Source of the DNA: an uncultured Butyrivibrio sp.
Lineage (GTDB): Bacteria > Bacillota > Clostridia > Lachnospirales > Lachnospiraceae
Assembly: GCA_946536145.1 (NCBI GenBank)
Contig: CAMNEA010000010.1
Location: forward strand, 1 to 64,000
Direction: 5' to 3'
DNA: 64,000 nucleotides
Shown: positions 8,323 to 16,657 of the stretch, in pieces
Numbering within the stretch: position 1 is the first letter of the stretch
How the letters are laid out: the number at the start of each line of letters is the position of its first letter
The notes under the pieces: model-generated
Told to the model about the DNA's origin: nothing
Seen by the model: the letters and a program-made list of their open reading frames with translations, nothing else
Database searches by the model: none
Program-made: the position numbers and the translations under genes

Positions 8323-9246
8323 CTAAAAAACAAATACATTTGATGAGGCATGCCCTGCCTGTTTATTCGCATCCATAAGCAGCGCACTTACTTCTGTGAG
8401 TTTTTTATCCGCAGCGGACTTTATGGCCACATCGATGCTCTCCTCATCAAAAAGCTCAGCATCATAAGTCAAAAGATCTTTGAGAGTATTTATAGCTCCC
8501 GGCTCTTTTGAGGCCTCTTCAACAAGCGATCCAAGGATATCCGCTCCGTTCTCTTTAACATAGCTCTCATATCCTTTTCTGAAGTCATCACTTAGCTGCA
8601 CCGGATATAAAAGACGTCCCACCGCTATTTCCCGGGCTACTCTTCCACCGTCAATCCTCGCCTTGTCAAAGAGTCTGTCATACTCCCTGTAATTGATATA
8701 TCTTCTGTCAACGCACTCCCTGTAGAACATGCCCGAACCCGCAATAGAAAACTGGATAGTCCTTGCCATTGTATTTTCATTAAAATCATAAACATACTCA
8801 GGGAATGTGAGGCAGCTCCTTACATAGGATAAAGAGTCATCACTCTTTACATTTATCATAAATCTCAGAGTCTTGTCATTGTCAGCAAGGAAATTCCTTA
8901 TGACCTCAAACCATCCCCTGTTGACAGTGATGTTCACTTCAGCCAGGCTGTCACACTGTCTGCAGACACCGTCATAGTAGTCATCGATACTGTCATAGAG
9001 CGATATCTTTTTGAGATTCCTGCAGTTGTGAAAAGAAAACCCGTATAGTATCCTCACAGTTTCAGGTAAGGTAATCTCCTCAAGATCCTGCCTTCCCGAA
9101 AAAGAGTGGTTGCCAATAGCTTCCACTCTTATCCCTTCAATCGTATCCGGCACCTTCAGGTCTTTTATATTTCCCTCGTAGCCGGTTATCATTATATATT
9201 TGTGTCTGTCTCTTTTATCCTCTTCGTAAGAATACTTAAACGGCAT
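8323..9246 (-). CDS. Cytoplasmic LRR (BspA/LRR_5-type) protein of a MoxR-VWA operon
   Basis: The product is about 307 residues from the ATG at 9246. An in-frame TTG at 9258 is the alternative, and the ribosome site is weak for both. Residues 20-115 contain about three LRR_5 repeats of the AIGNHSFSG / ITLPETV type. The rest is mostly helical and acidic with no named domain. Unlike the two LRR surface proteins near 22-26 kb it has no signal peptide or anchor, so it should be cytoplasmic. Its position directly before the VWA and MoxR genes suggests a client, adaptor or target-recognition subunit; this is inference. Confidence 0.75.
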   Translation of the reverse strand: MPFKYSYEEDKRDRHKYIMITGYEGNIKDLKVPDTIEGIRVEAIGNHSFSGRQDLEEITLPETVRILYGFSFHNCRNLKKISLYDSIDDYYDGVCRQCDSLAEVNITVNRGWFEVIRNFLADNDKTLRFMINVKSDDSLSYVRSCLTFPEYVYDFNENTMARTIQFSIAGSGMFYRECVDRRYINYREYDRLFDKARIDGGRVAREIAVGRLLYPVQLSDDFRKGYESYVKENGADILGSLVEEASKEPGAINTLKDLLTYDAELFDEESIDVAIKSAADKKLTEVSALLMDANKQAGHASSNVFVF

Positions 9247-9273
9247 ATCCAAATCCAATCACTTTCTGCCAGG

Positions 9274-9423
9274 TTATTTACAGGAGTCCTTGTCTTTCTT
9301 TTTACAGTCTGCAGACATAGGGCACCCGATACATCGGATGCCCCTTTTCTTCTCTCTGTATATATATCTTATTGCCAGTCCCAGAAGCAGCACTATCACT
9401 GCCAGAGTAATTATATCTGCCAT
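9274..9423 (-). CDS. Small Cys-rich single-pass membrane protein (FeoB-associated type)
   Basis: A 49-residue ORF. The ATG at 9423 starts one base after the stop of the GGDEF/EAL gene, with GAGGGA overlapping that gene's end. An N-terminal helix of about 18 hydrophobic residues (IITLAVIVLLLGLAI) is followed by a basic stretch and the Cys pattern C-x2-C...C...C (RCIGCP, ADC, SC). This matches the size and layout of FeoB-associated Cys-rich membrane proteins (PF12669), which usually sit beside ferrous-iron transporters. No feoB is visible here, so metal or redox binding in another context is possible. Confidence 0.75.
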   Translation of the reverse strand: MADIITLAVIVLLLGLAIRYIYREKKRGIRCIGCPMSADCKKKDKDSCK

Positions 9424-9424
9424 T

Positions 9425-11131
9425 TCATCCCTCAGCAATAGGTTTGAACGGATTATTTCTTATATAATCCGTAGCAGTCTGATAGTCCACAGGCTTGCTG
9501 TAATAAAAGCCCTGAGCGTAGTTGCATCCAAGGTGCATCAGCATCTCACCCTGCTCAGAACTCTCCACGCCCTCTGCTATTATCTCCATATCAAGCTTCG
9601 TGGCTATTGTTATAACGCTCTCAATGAGGATTGCTGCCTTTCTGTCAGTAGTGACCTGTTCGGTAAAAGACTTGTCTATCTTAATGACATCCGCCTCAAT
9701 ATTATGAAGAAGTGAGAGCGATGAATACCCCGTTCCAAAGTCATCAATCGAGATGAACAGCCCATGATCTTTGAGATTGCCAACAAACAGGATGAGCCTG
9801 TCATACTCAATGTCCTTCATGCTCTCTGTGATCTCTATCTCAACATCATCGGCAGCAAGTCCGTTATCCTCTATCACCTGCAGGATCTTGTCCTCTATCT
9901 TTGGGATAAAAAGGTTCTTCTTGGAGAAGTTACTTGAGATCCTTGGCGGCTTAAGCCCCATATCCTTCCACCTTCTGATCGCGCGGCAGGTTTCGTTAAA
10001 TATCGCAAGATCAAGCTCCGGGATAAGTCCCTCTCTGTCAAGTACCGGTATGAACTGATCGGGAAAGATATAGTTGCCATTGTGGAACCACCTGCACAGA
10101 GCCTCAAATCCCACCAGATCCCCGGTGCGCATGTCAACCTTGGGCTGGAAGAAAGGCATGAATTCATGCTCTTTTACAGCCGTTGGAAAAGCTGCGATAA
10201 TGTCCCTTCCCTGCATTATCAGCCTCTTTAAGTCGTCGCCGTAAAATACAACATCCTGCTTGAGCCTGCTCTTGCCTATATTGCATGCCACATTTGCATC
10301 ATTGAGCCTCTCCATAAAGCTTTTATTCTCATTATCGGAAAGAGCAGATACACCGATCCAGGTACTCACATCAAATCTGTTCTTAGGTGCGGATTTAAGC
10401 TTGGATATCGTAACCGAAGAGACTTTTTTAAGGAAGCGCTTCAGGTTTTCACTGTGAATATATATGACAAAATTGTCGCCGCCAAGGCGGGCAACTCCCT
10501 CATCTTCTTCAACAAATTTTACAAGCTTTATGGCATACTGCTTGATTGCCTCATCTCCGCTGTTGGCACCTGCCACCTCATTGATATATTTAAAATTGCG
10601 AAGATTCATCCTCAGGACAACAAAGTCCTGCGGCCTGGTGTTTTGGATTTTTTTATTATACTTCTTTTGAATGGCATAAATATTGGGAATTCCGGTGACA
10701 ACGTCAGAAGACTCGGCATGATCAAGCATTTTGCGCAGATTCATCCTGCTTGCCAGAAGATATATCACATCCGCAAAGAAATTATAGAGTTCTTCATCGA
10801 TATCTTTTTCTTCAATACCTTCCTCAAACTCTATATAGGCATGAACATATTCGTAGCCATCGTAATAGTACTTGTACTGCCTGATAATGCCGCTCTTTTC
10901 CCCGCTGTCATACAGCACAAGCTTTCTTCCGTCTTCCTTGGTGTTAATGACAAGTTCTCCGGTTCTGTGATTCCTGTATCTGTCATCGTTGCCAAGATCC
11001 ATGTCATAATACATCTTTACCACATGAAGTTTACGACATAGCTCTGAGTAGGCACCCGGGTCTATGTTTTCAAGTGCAGCTGAGTGTATAAGATTCTTCA
11101 GATGATCTGTAAGCTCTTTGGTGATATTCAT
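9425..11131 (-). CDS. GGDEF-EAL cyclic-di-GMP phosphodiesterase
   Basis: The product is 568 residues with an AGAGGG site. The N-terminal ~135 residues are an unnamed cytoplasmic input region. A degenerate GGDEF domain follows (GGDNF at 217-221, Glu replaced, so cyclase activity is unlikely). The C-terminal EAL domain appears complete: EALCR at 343-347, Asn 401, EITES near 433-437, DDFGTGYSS from 463, Lys 484, EGVES from 520 and the QGF Gln at 540. It should hydrolyse cyclic di-GMP to pGpG, perhaps with the GGDNF domain as a GTP or ligand sensor. It is the first gene of the run that continues through the Cys-rich, LRR, VWA and MoxR genes, with a good promoter upstream. Confidence 0.92.
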   Translation of the reverse strand: MNITKELTDHLKNLIHSAALENIDPGAYSELCRKLHVVKMYYDMDLGNDDRYRNHRTGELVINTKEDGRKLVLYDSGEKSGIIRQYKYYYDGYEYVHAYIEFEEGIEEKDIDEELYNFFADVIYLLASRMNLRKMLDHAESSDVVTGIPNIYAIQKKYNKKIQNTRPQDFVVLRMNLRNFKYINEVAGANSGDEAIKQYAIKLVKFVEEDEGVARLGGDNFVIYIHSENLKRFLKKVSSVTISKLKSAPKNRFDVSTWIGVSALSDNENKSFMERLNDANVACNIGKSRLKQDVVFYGDDLKRLIMQGRDIIAAFPTAVKEHEFMPFFQPKVDMRTGDLVGFEALCRWFHNGNYIFPDQFIPVLDREGLIPELDLAIFNETCRAIRRWKDMGLKPPRISSNFSKKNLFIPKIEDKILQVIEDNGLAADDVEIEITESMKDIEYDRLILFVGNLKDHGLFISIDDFGTGYSSLSLLHNIEADVIKIDKSFTEQVTTDRKAAILIESVITIATKLDMEIIAEGVESSEQGEMLMHLGCNYAQGFYYSKPVDYQTATDYIRNNPFKPIAEG

Positions 11132-11154
11132 ATTATGCCCTCTTCATATAGAAA

Positions 11155-11184
11155 AGTATAACACGCAAACTATATATCAATCAA
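11155..11184 (-). promoter_or_regulatory. Promoter of the EAL-to-MoxR gene run
   Basis: Minus strand: TTGATT -35 (11179-11184) and TATACT -10 (11155-11160) with an 18-base spacer. The -10 box ends about 24 bases before the start codon, so the leader is very short. No comparable promoter was seen inside the five-gene run. Confidence 0.6.
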
Positions 11185-11223
11185 AACAATTCTGTTTAAT
11201 CATTTATAGGCGCAAAAAGCTCA

Positions 11224-12417
11224 TCACTTCTGAAGACTGTTGAGCAGTTTTCCCAGTGGATTATAGTGTACCTTCATCGCTCCGACAGGGCAAAACTCCT
11301 GACAGCAAAAGCACTTGATGCATTTGCTGCGGTCAATAGAGGGAATAATGCGCGACGCGCCCTTAGCCCCCACCATGGTGATAGCTTTTGCGGGGCAGGT
11401 CTCAAAACACTTTTTGCACCCAATGCACTCATCCTCTTTGACCTGTGGTTTAGTGGAGTAGGCAAGTTTCACCGCCGCAGACTTGATGCTGTTAAAAAGA
11501 CCTCCTCCCTCGAAGGTAATGCTCTGATGAATGGTAGCTCTTTTAAAATCAGGGATCCTTATGTCTTTAAGCTCAAGGCTTCCCACAATCTCAGCCTCAT
11601 CCACAGCCTTTGGTCCAAGTCCTCTCTCATTGGCCACGAGGAGTGTCTGCACATCACTCATACCCATACCTATGATATCAGCGCATACCATATCGAGATA
11701 ATATGGCCTTTTCGATGCAAGAAGCGCACCTATGTGTCTCTTCTTCCCGGCTGTAGGCCCGTTCCCTTCCATTCCGTCAATGGCATCAACAACGTACAGC
11801 ACAGGCTTAAAGTACTCATTGAGATCCACCATGACGTTGGCAAAGGCTCTCTCCTCGGAAAATCTCATGTGGTATTCTGTCTTGGTTGTCCCCGGGACAC
11901 AGCCGAACATATTCTTCACAGCGCAGCTCATACCCATCATCGCATGGGTCTTGAGCTTGGAAAAATTGATGATCACGTCCACATCATCAAGCCATCCGGT
12001 GTATGAAAAGGACTTAAGTGAGACCGCATCCTTAAACTCAGCCTCTTTTACAGAGAAATTCTGATTGAGCAGTATACTGCCCCCTGAAGCTTTTTCAAGT
12101 TCAGTAAGGCCGCAGTTTTTGTACACATTCTGAACAAATCCCGGGGTAAAAAGTCCTCCGGGGCTGTCCCCTATAACCACACTGGCTCCTCTTTGGACTA
12201 GAAGCTCGCACAGCCTTTTAAGGAGCACAGGATGTGTTGTAATGGCCCTGTCAGCCGCGGATCCTGTCACAAGGTTTGCCTTGATACCAACCTTCATATC
12301 GGGCTTTAAAAAGCTCAGCCCATCAATCAGAGAAAGGCTCTCATCGAGAGCCCTTCTGATTTCATCATATTCATAGCTTTCGCATCTTACCAGCGAAACT
12401 ATATCCATACTACTCAT
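11224..12417 (-). CDS. DUF362 protein with two C-terminal 4Fe-4S clusters
   Basis: The product is 397 residues. A DUF362 domain (about 1-300, containing SKLKTHAMMGMS and AVKNMFG) is followed by a bacterial two-cluster ferredoxin module with Cys at 331/334/337/341 and 366/369/372/376. Family members are found with iron-sulphur and CoA-linked metabolism in anaerobes, but no reaction is established. It lies 20 bases downstream of the acyl-CoA ligase gene and is divergent from the ior operon. This suggests electron transfer or maturation linked to aryl- or acyl-CoA chemistry (inference). Confidence 0.85.
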   Translation of the reverse strand: MSSMDIVSLVRCESYEYDEIRRALDESLSLIDGLSFLKPDMKVGIKANLVTGSAADRAITTHPVLLKRLCELLVQRGASVVIGDSPGGLFTPGFVQNVYKNCGLTELEKASGGSILLNQNFSVKEAEFKDAVSLKSFSYTGWLDDVDVIINFSKLKTHAMMGMSCAVKNMFGCVPGTTKTEYHMRFSEERAFANVMVDLNEYFKPVLYVVDAIDGMEGNGPTAGKKRHIGALLASKRPYYLDMVCADIIGMGMSDVQTLLVANERGLGPKAVDEAEIVGSLELKDIRIPDFKRATIHQSITFEGGGLFNSIKSAAVKLAYSTKPQVKEDECIGCKKCFETCPAKAITMVGAKGASRIIPSIDRSKCIKCFCCQEFCPVGAMKVHYNPLGKLLNSLQK

Positions 12418-12437
12418 ATTTTTACCTTTTTATCTGA

Positions 12438-14072
12438 TCACGACTTGTTCTGATCCTCGACAATGTGGCTTCCTGCGTAAATCTCACGGAGCCTCGGCTT
12501 GTCTATCTTGCCGGTAGCATTTCTGATGACATCCGCAAAAATGATCTTTCTTGGTCTCTTGTACCTTGGAAGATCTCTGCAGAAATCCATAACTTCATCC
12601 TCGGTAAGTGTCATTCCCTCTTTTACCTGGATGATGGCAGCCGCAATCTCGCCAAGTCTGGTATCACGAAGTCCTATAACTGCCGCATCATGTATACGGT
12701 CATTCTTCATAAGGAAGCTCTCGATCTGAACAGGATACAGGTTCTCACCGCCGGAAATGATGACATCCTTCTTCCTGTCAACAAGGAATATAAATCCGTC
12801 TTCGTCCTGGCGTGCCATGTCTCCGGTAAAGAGCCAGCCGTCTTTTAATATCTCAGCCGTTGCCTCGGGATTCTTGTAATATTCTACCATAACTCCGGGG
12901 CCTTTTACACAGAGTTCTCCTATCTCGCCCTGCTTAACGATATTGCCCTCTTCGTCCACGATCTTGGTCTTCCATCCATAGCCGGGAACACCGATTGCTC
13001 CGACCTTATGTACATTCTCAAGTCCAAGGTGCACACAGCCGGGGCCTGTAGACTCCGAGAGGCCATAGTTGGTGTCGTACTTGTGGTGAGGGAAATATGT
13101 CAGCCAGTGGCGGACCAGTGACGGCGGAATGGGCTGGGCACCTATATGCATCAGCCTCCACTGGGATAACTGGTAATCTTCTATTTTAAGTTTCCCCGAA
13201 TCAAGTGCCGCAAGGATATCCTGAGCCCACGGAACAAGGAGCCATACTATGGTGCATCTCTCCTCAGATACCGCCCTGAATATAGCCTCGGGTGAATTGC
13301 CCTTGAGAAGAACTGCCCTCGATCCCGTGTAAAGTGAACCGAACCAGTGCATCTTGGCTCCCGTGTGATAGAGCGGCGGAATGCACAGGAAATTATCTGC
13401 GTGTGTAGTCTCGTGGTGGATTGCCTCCATCTTGGCAGACTGCATCAGAGCCGTATGTATATGCAGTATCGCCTTGGGGAATCCCGTCGTGCCTGACGAG
13501 AAATAAATGGCCGCATCGTCCTTGTCCTCAATAAGGATCCTTGGAGCCACGGAGGATGCATTTGAAGCATATCTGTAGTAGTCATCTGCATAGGAAGGGC
13601 ACTGATCTCCCACGAAGAAAAGAAGCATCTCCTTCTTAAGCTTCTGTGCAATATCCTCGATCCTTCCTATAAATTCAGGTCCATAGAACAGAACATCGGA
13701 GTCTGAAGCCTTGAGGCAGTAGTCTATCTCCTCAGAGGTAAAACGGAAATTGAGCGGTACCGCAACAGCTCCGGCCTTAAGTACTCCAAAATATATCGGC
13801 AGCCACTCAAGGCAGTTCATAAGAAGTATCGCGCACTTCTGTCCCTTCTTTACTCCTCTTTCGATCAGCATGTTGGCAACCCTGTTTGCCTTCTCATCAA
13901 ACACCGACCAGGTTATCTGCCTTCTGTAATAAGCCGTGGAAGTAGGCTGGATAAGCTCATACTCTTTCCAGGTAACCCGCTGCTCCTCCTTTATCTCAGG
14001 GTTGATCTCCACCAGGGCAACCTCTTCCCCGTAGAGCTTACTATTTCTTTCAAGTAAGTCAGTAATGGGCAT
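12438..14072 (-). CDS. AMP-forming acyl-CoA synthetase/ligase
   Basis: The product is 544 residues. The ATG at 14072 is preceded by GGAGGAG at the right distance, unlike the in-frame ATG at 14093. It is an adenylate-forming enzyme activating a carboxylate with ATP and CoA: YFSSGTTGFPKA loop, YGLSEST, DGWLFTGD hinge region and the C-terminal catalytic Lys in NATGKID. An unusual insertion (about 31-55) sits near the N terminus. Its substrate cannot be read from sequence; divergence from iorAB-paaK suggests an aryl or medium-chain acid. Transcribed with the DUF362 ferredoxin. Confidence 0.88.
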   Translation of the reverse strand: MPITDLLERNSKLYGEEVALVEINPEIKEEQRVTWKEYELIQPTSTAYYRRQITWSVFDEKANRVANMLIERGVKKGQKCAILLMNCLEWLPIYFGVLKAGAVAVPLNFRFTSEEIDYCLKASDSDVLFYGPEFIGRIEDIAQKLKKEMLLFFVGDQCPSYADDYYRYASNASSVAPRILIEDKDDAAIYFSSGTTGFPKAILHIHTALMQSAKMEAIHHETTHADNFLCIPPLYHTGAKMHWFGSLYTGSRAVLLKGNSPEAIFRAVSEERCTIVWLLVPWAQDILAALDSGKLKIEDYQLSQWRLMHIGAQPIPPSLVRHWLTYFPHHKYDTNYGLSESTGPGCVHLGLENVHKVGAIGVPGYGWKTKIVDEEGNIVKQGEIGELCVKGPGVMVEYYKNPEATAEILKDGWLFTGDMARQDEDGFIFLVDRKKDVIISGGENLYPVQIESFLMKNDRIHDAAVIGLRDTRLGEIAAAIIQVKEGMTLTEDEVMDFCRDLPRYKRPRKIIFADVIRNATGKIDKPRLREIYAGSHIVEDQNKS

Positions 14073-14134
14073 TTCTTTACTCCTCCAAATCATTATATAG
14101 CGGACTTCATCCGCGCTTTAAAGCACTAAAGTAA

Positions 14135-14163
14135 AGTATAACCTCTTTTTATCGATTGGTCAA
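14135..14163 (-). promoter_or_regulatory. Promoter of the acyl-CoA ligase-DUF362 operon
   Basis: Minus strand: TTGACC -35 (14158-14163) and TATACT -10 (14135-14140) with a 17-base spacer, about 62 bases before the start. The region up to iorA at 14285 must also hold the divergent ior promoter, but I could not pick one convincingly. Confidence 0.65.
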
Positions 14164-14284
14164 ACATATTAAACTTGATTTTAGCAAGTATTTCTATTAT
14201 CCTTATAAAAGGGTTCACTTTATCACTTTAACTTGTGATAGGAATTGTGATTCCCAACTATGTATCAATGTAGGAGGTTATACA

Positions 14285-16048
14285 ATGAACGACAATGCAG
14301 GCAAGCAGCTCATGCTGGGCAATAAGGCTGTTGCCCGTGGTCTCTACGAGGCAGGTGTATGCTTTATTTCAAGCTACCCCGGAACTCCCTCAACCGAGAT
14401 CACCGAAGAAGCTGCCAAATATGATGAAATATACTGTGAATGGGCTCCCAATGAGAAAGTTGCCATGGAATCCGCATTCGGCGCAAGCCTTGCGGGACGC
14501 CGCTCTTTCTGTGCCCAGAAGCACGTTGGACTTAACGTTGCTGCAGATCCCCTCTACACCATGTCATACACAGGTGTAAATGCAGGAATGGTTATCTGCG
14601 TCGCAGATGATGCAGGCATGCACTCATCCCAGAACGAACAGGACTCAAGGCATCACGCGATTGCAGCCAAGGTTCCGATGATCGAGCCATCGGATTCTGC
14701 GGAGGCGATCGAATTCACCAAATGGGCATTTGATATTTCAGAGAAGTTTGATACTCCTGTGCTCCTTAAGATGTGCACGAGAGTTGCCCACTCACAGTCG
14801 CTCGTATCAGTTTCAGAGCGCCATGTTCCTGATTTTCCTTATGAAAAGAACATCGCCAAGTATGTTATGATGCCCGGCAATGCCAAAAAGCGTCATCCGT
14901 TTGTTGAGGAGAGAACAGCAAAACTTATTGAATTTGCAGAGACCTCAGGCATCAACCGCATAGAGATGGGCGGAACCGGAATCGGCATCATCACTTCCTC
15001 CACGTCCTACCAGTATGTCAAGGAAGTGTTTGGCTCAGAGGTATCAGTCCTTAAGATTGGAATGACCAATCCTCTTCCCGAGAAGCTGATAAGAGACTTT
15101 GCCGCAAAGGTAGACAAGCTCTATGTTGTGGAAGAACTCGATCCCATTATAGAGAATCATGTAAGAAGTCTTGGAATTGCTGTTTCAGGCAAAGACATTC
15201 TTCCGATCTGCGATGAATTCTCACAGAGTCTTATCGCAAGTGCTTTCGGAAAAGAGGTTGCGGCAACAACTTCGCTTGAAGATGCCATTCCGGCAAGACC
15301 TCCCGTTATGTGCGCAGGCTGTCCTCACAGAGGATTGTTCTACACTCTTAAAAAGAATAACTGCACGGTTCTTGGAGACATCGGCTGCTACACACTTGGC
15401 GCCGTTCCTCCGCTTGGCGCAATCGAGATGACACTCTGCATGGGAGCATCCATAGGTGCAACCCACGGCTTCAACAAGATAAGAGGAAAAGAGAGCGAAG
15501 GCAGGACAGTCGCGGTTATAGGTGATTCAACCTTCATGCACTCAGGTATGACAGGCCTTGCCAATGTAGCCTACAACCAGAGTAACTCCACAATCGTCAT
15601 CGTGGACAACTCCATCACAGGAATGACAGGTCACCAACAGAACCCTACCACCGGCTACAACATAAAGGGTGACCCCGCAGGCAAAATCGACCTTGAAGCA
15701 CTTTGCCGCGCCATGGGCTTTGACAGGGTACGCGTTGTTGATCCCTACAATCTCGAGGAATGCGACAGAGTCCTTAAAGAGGAACTGGCCGCTGATGCTC
15801 CTTCGGTTATCATCTCAAGGCGTCCGTGTGCTCTTCTTAAATATGTCAAGCACAACCCTCCGCTCAATGTTAACAGGGATAAGTGCGTAGGCTGCAAGTC
15901 CTGCATGAAGATAGGATGCCCGGCCATATCCATGAAGGACGGCAAGGCAGCCATTGATGCAACTCTTTGCGTCGGATGCAACGTCTGCAGTCAGCTATGC
16001 CCTGTAGGTGCCTTTGAAGACAAGGCATCCGGAAAGGAGGCCAGATAA
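14285..16048 (+). CDS. iorA: Indolepyruvate ferredoxin oxidoreductase, alpha subunit
   Basis: The product is 587 residues from the ATG at 14285 with TAGGAGG upstream. This gives the family's usual length; an in-frame ATG at 14156 would add an unlikely leader. With IorB it interconverts aryl pyruvates and aryl-acetyl-CoA plus CO2 using ferredoxin and thiamine diphosphate. Visible features are the pyruvate-binding N-terminal domain (SYPGTPSTEI), the TPP domain (GDIGCYTLG, GDSTFMHSGM) and a C-terminal two-cluster 4Fe-4S region (CVGCKSC...C and CVGCNVC...C). First gene of iorA-iorB-paaK-ACT. In rumen anaerobes this pair can run in the carboxylating direction to make aromatic amino acids from aryl acetates. 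Confidence 0.96.
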   Translation: MNDNAGKQLMLGNKAVARGLYEAGVCFISSYPGTPSTEITEEAAKYDEIYCEWAPNEKVAMESAFGASLAGRRSFCAQKHVGLNVAADPLYTMSYTGVNAGMVICVADDAGMHSSQNEQDSRHHAIAAKVPMIEPSDSAEAIEFTKWAFDISEKFDTPVLLKMCTRVAHSQSLVSVSERHVPDFPYEKNIAKYVMMPGNAKKRHPFVEERTAKLIEFAETSGINRIEMGGTGIGIITSSTSYQYVKEVFGSEVSVLKIGMTNPLPEKLIRDFAAKVDKLYVVEELDPIIENHVRSLGIAVSGKDILPICDEFSQSLIASAFGKEVAATTSLEDAIPARPPVMCAGCPHRGLFYTLKKNNCTVLGDIGCYTLGAVPPLGAIEMTLCMGASIGATHGFNKIRGKESEGRTVAVIGDSTFMHSGMTGLANVAYNQSNSTIVIVDNSITGMTGHQQNPTTGYNIKGDPAGKIDLEALCRAMGFDRVRVVDPYNLEECDRVLKEELAADAPSVIISRRPCALLKYVKHNPPLNVNRDKCVGCKSCMKIGCPAISMKDGKAAIDATLCVGCNVCSQLCPVGAFEDKASGKEAR

Positions 16049-16049
16049 T

Positions 16050-16637
16050 ATGGAAACGAAGAATATAATGATCGTAGGCGTGGGCGGACAAGGCTCACTT
16101 CTTGCAAGCAAACTCCTTGGGCACCTTCTCATGTCACAGGGATATGACGTAAAGGTATCAGAAGTTCACGGAATGAGCCAGCGAGGCGGATCTGTTGTGA
16201 CTTATGTAAGATACGGAGACAAGGTCTTTTCCCCTGTAATAGACAAGGGAGAGGCAGACTACATCGTCTCCTTTGAGATTCTGGAAGCAGCAAGATGGCT
16301 TCCCTATCTTAAGAAGGATGGCCAGATTGTCACCAATACCCAGCAGATAGATCCTATGCCTGTCATCACAGGTGCTGCGCAGTATCCTGACAATCTCGTA
16401 GAGAAGCTTAAGGCTACAGGAACCAACGTCGATGCTCTCGACTGTCTGTCACTTGCTGAGCAGGCAGGTTCTTCCAAAGCTGTTAATATCGTGCTCCTCG
16501 GAAGGCTCTCGCACTACTTTGACCTGCCGGAGGATGCATGGATGAAGTCCCTTGAAGCCAATGTTCCCGCCAAGTTCCTTGATATGAACAAAAAGGCCTT
16601 TGAGCTGGGCAAAAACTTCGGTAACGATAAAGAGTAA
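16050..16637 (+). CDS. iorB: Indolepyruvate ferredoxin oxidoreductase, beta subunit
   Basis: The product is 195 residues. The ATG at 16050 is one base after the iorA stop and has AAAGGAGG overlapping the end of iorA, so translation is coupled. It is the gamma-type domain of 2-oxoacid oxidoreductases: N-terminal GVGGQGSLLASKLLG and the EVHGMSQRGGSV motif. It forms the catalytic heterodimer with IorA. Length is normal for the family. Confidence 0.95.
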   Translation: METKNIMIVGVGGQGSLLASKLLGHLLMSQGYDVKVSEVHGMSQRGGSVVTYVRYGDKVFSPVIDKGEADYIVSFEILEAARWLPYLKKDGQIVTNTQQIDPMPVITGAAQYPDNLVEKLKATGTNVDALDCLSLAEQAGSSKAVNIVLLGRLSHYFDLPEDAWMKSLEANVPAKFLDMNKKAFELGKNFGNDKE

Positions 16638-16657
16638 GAATGCCAGGAGGAGTCAGT

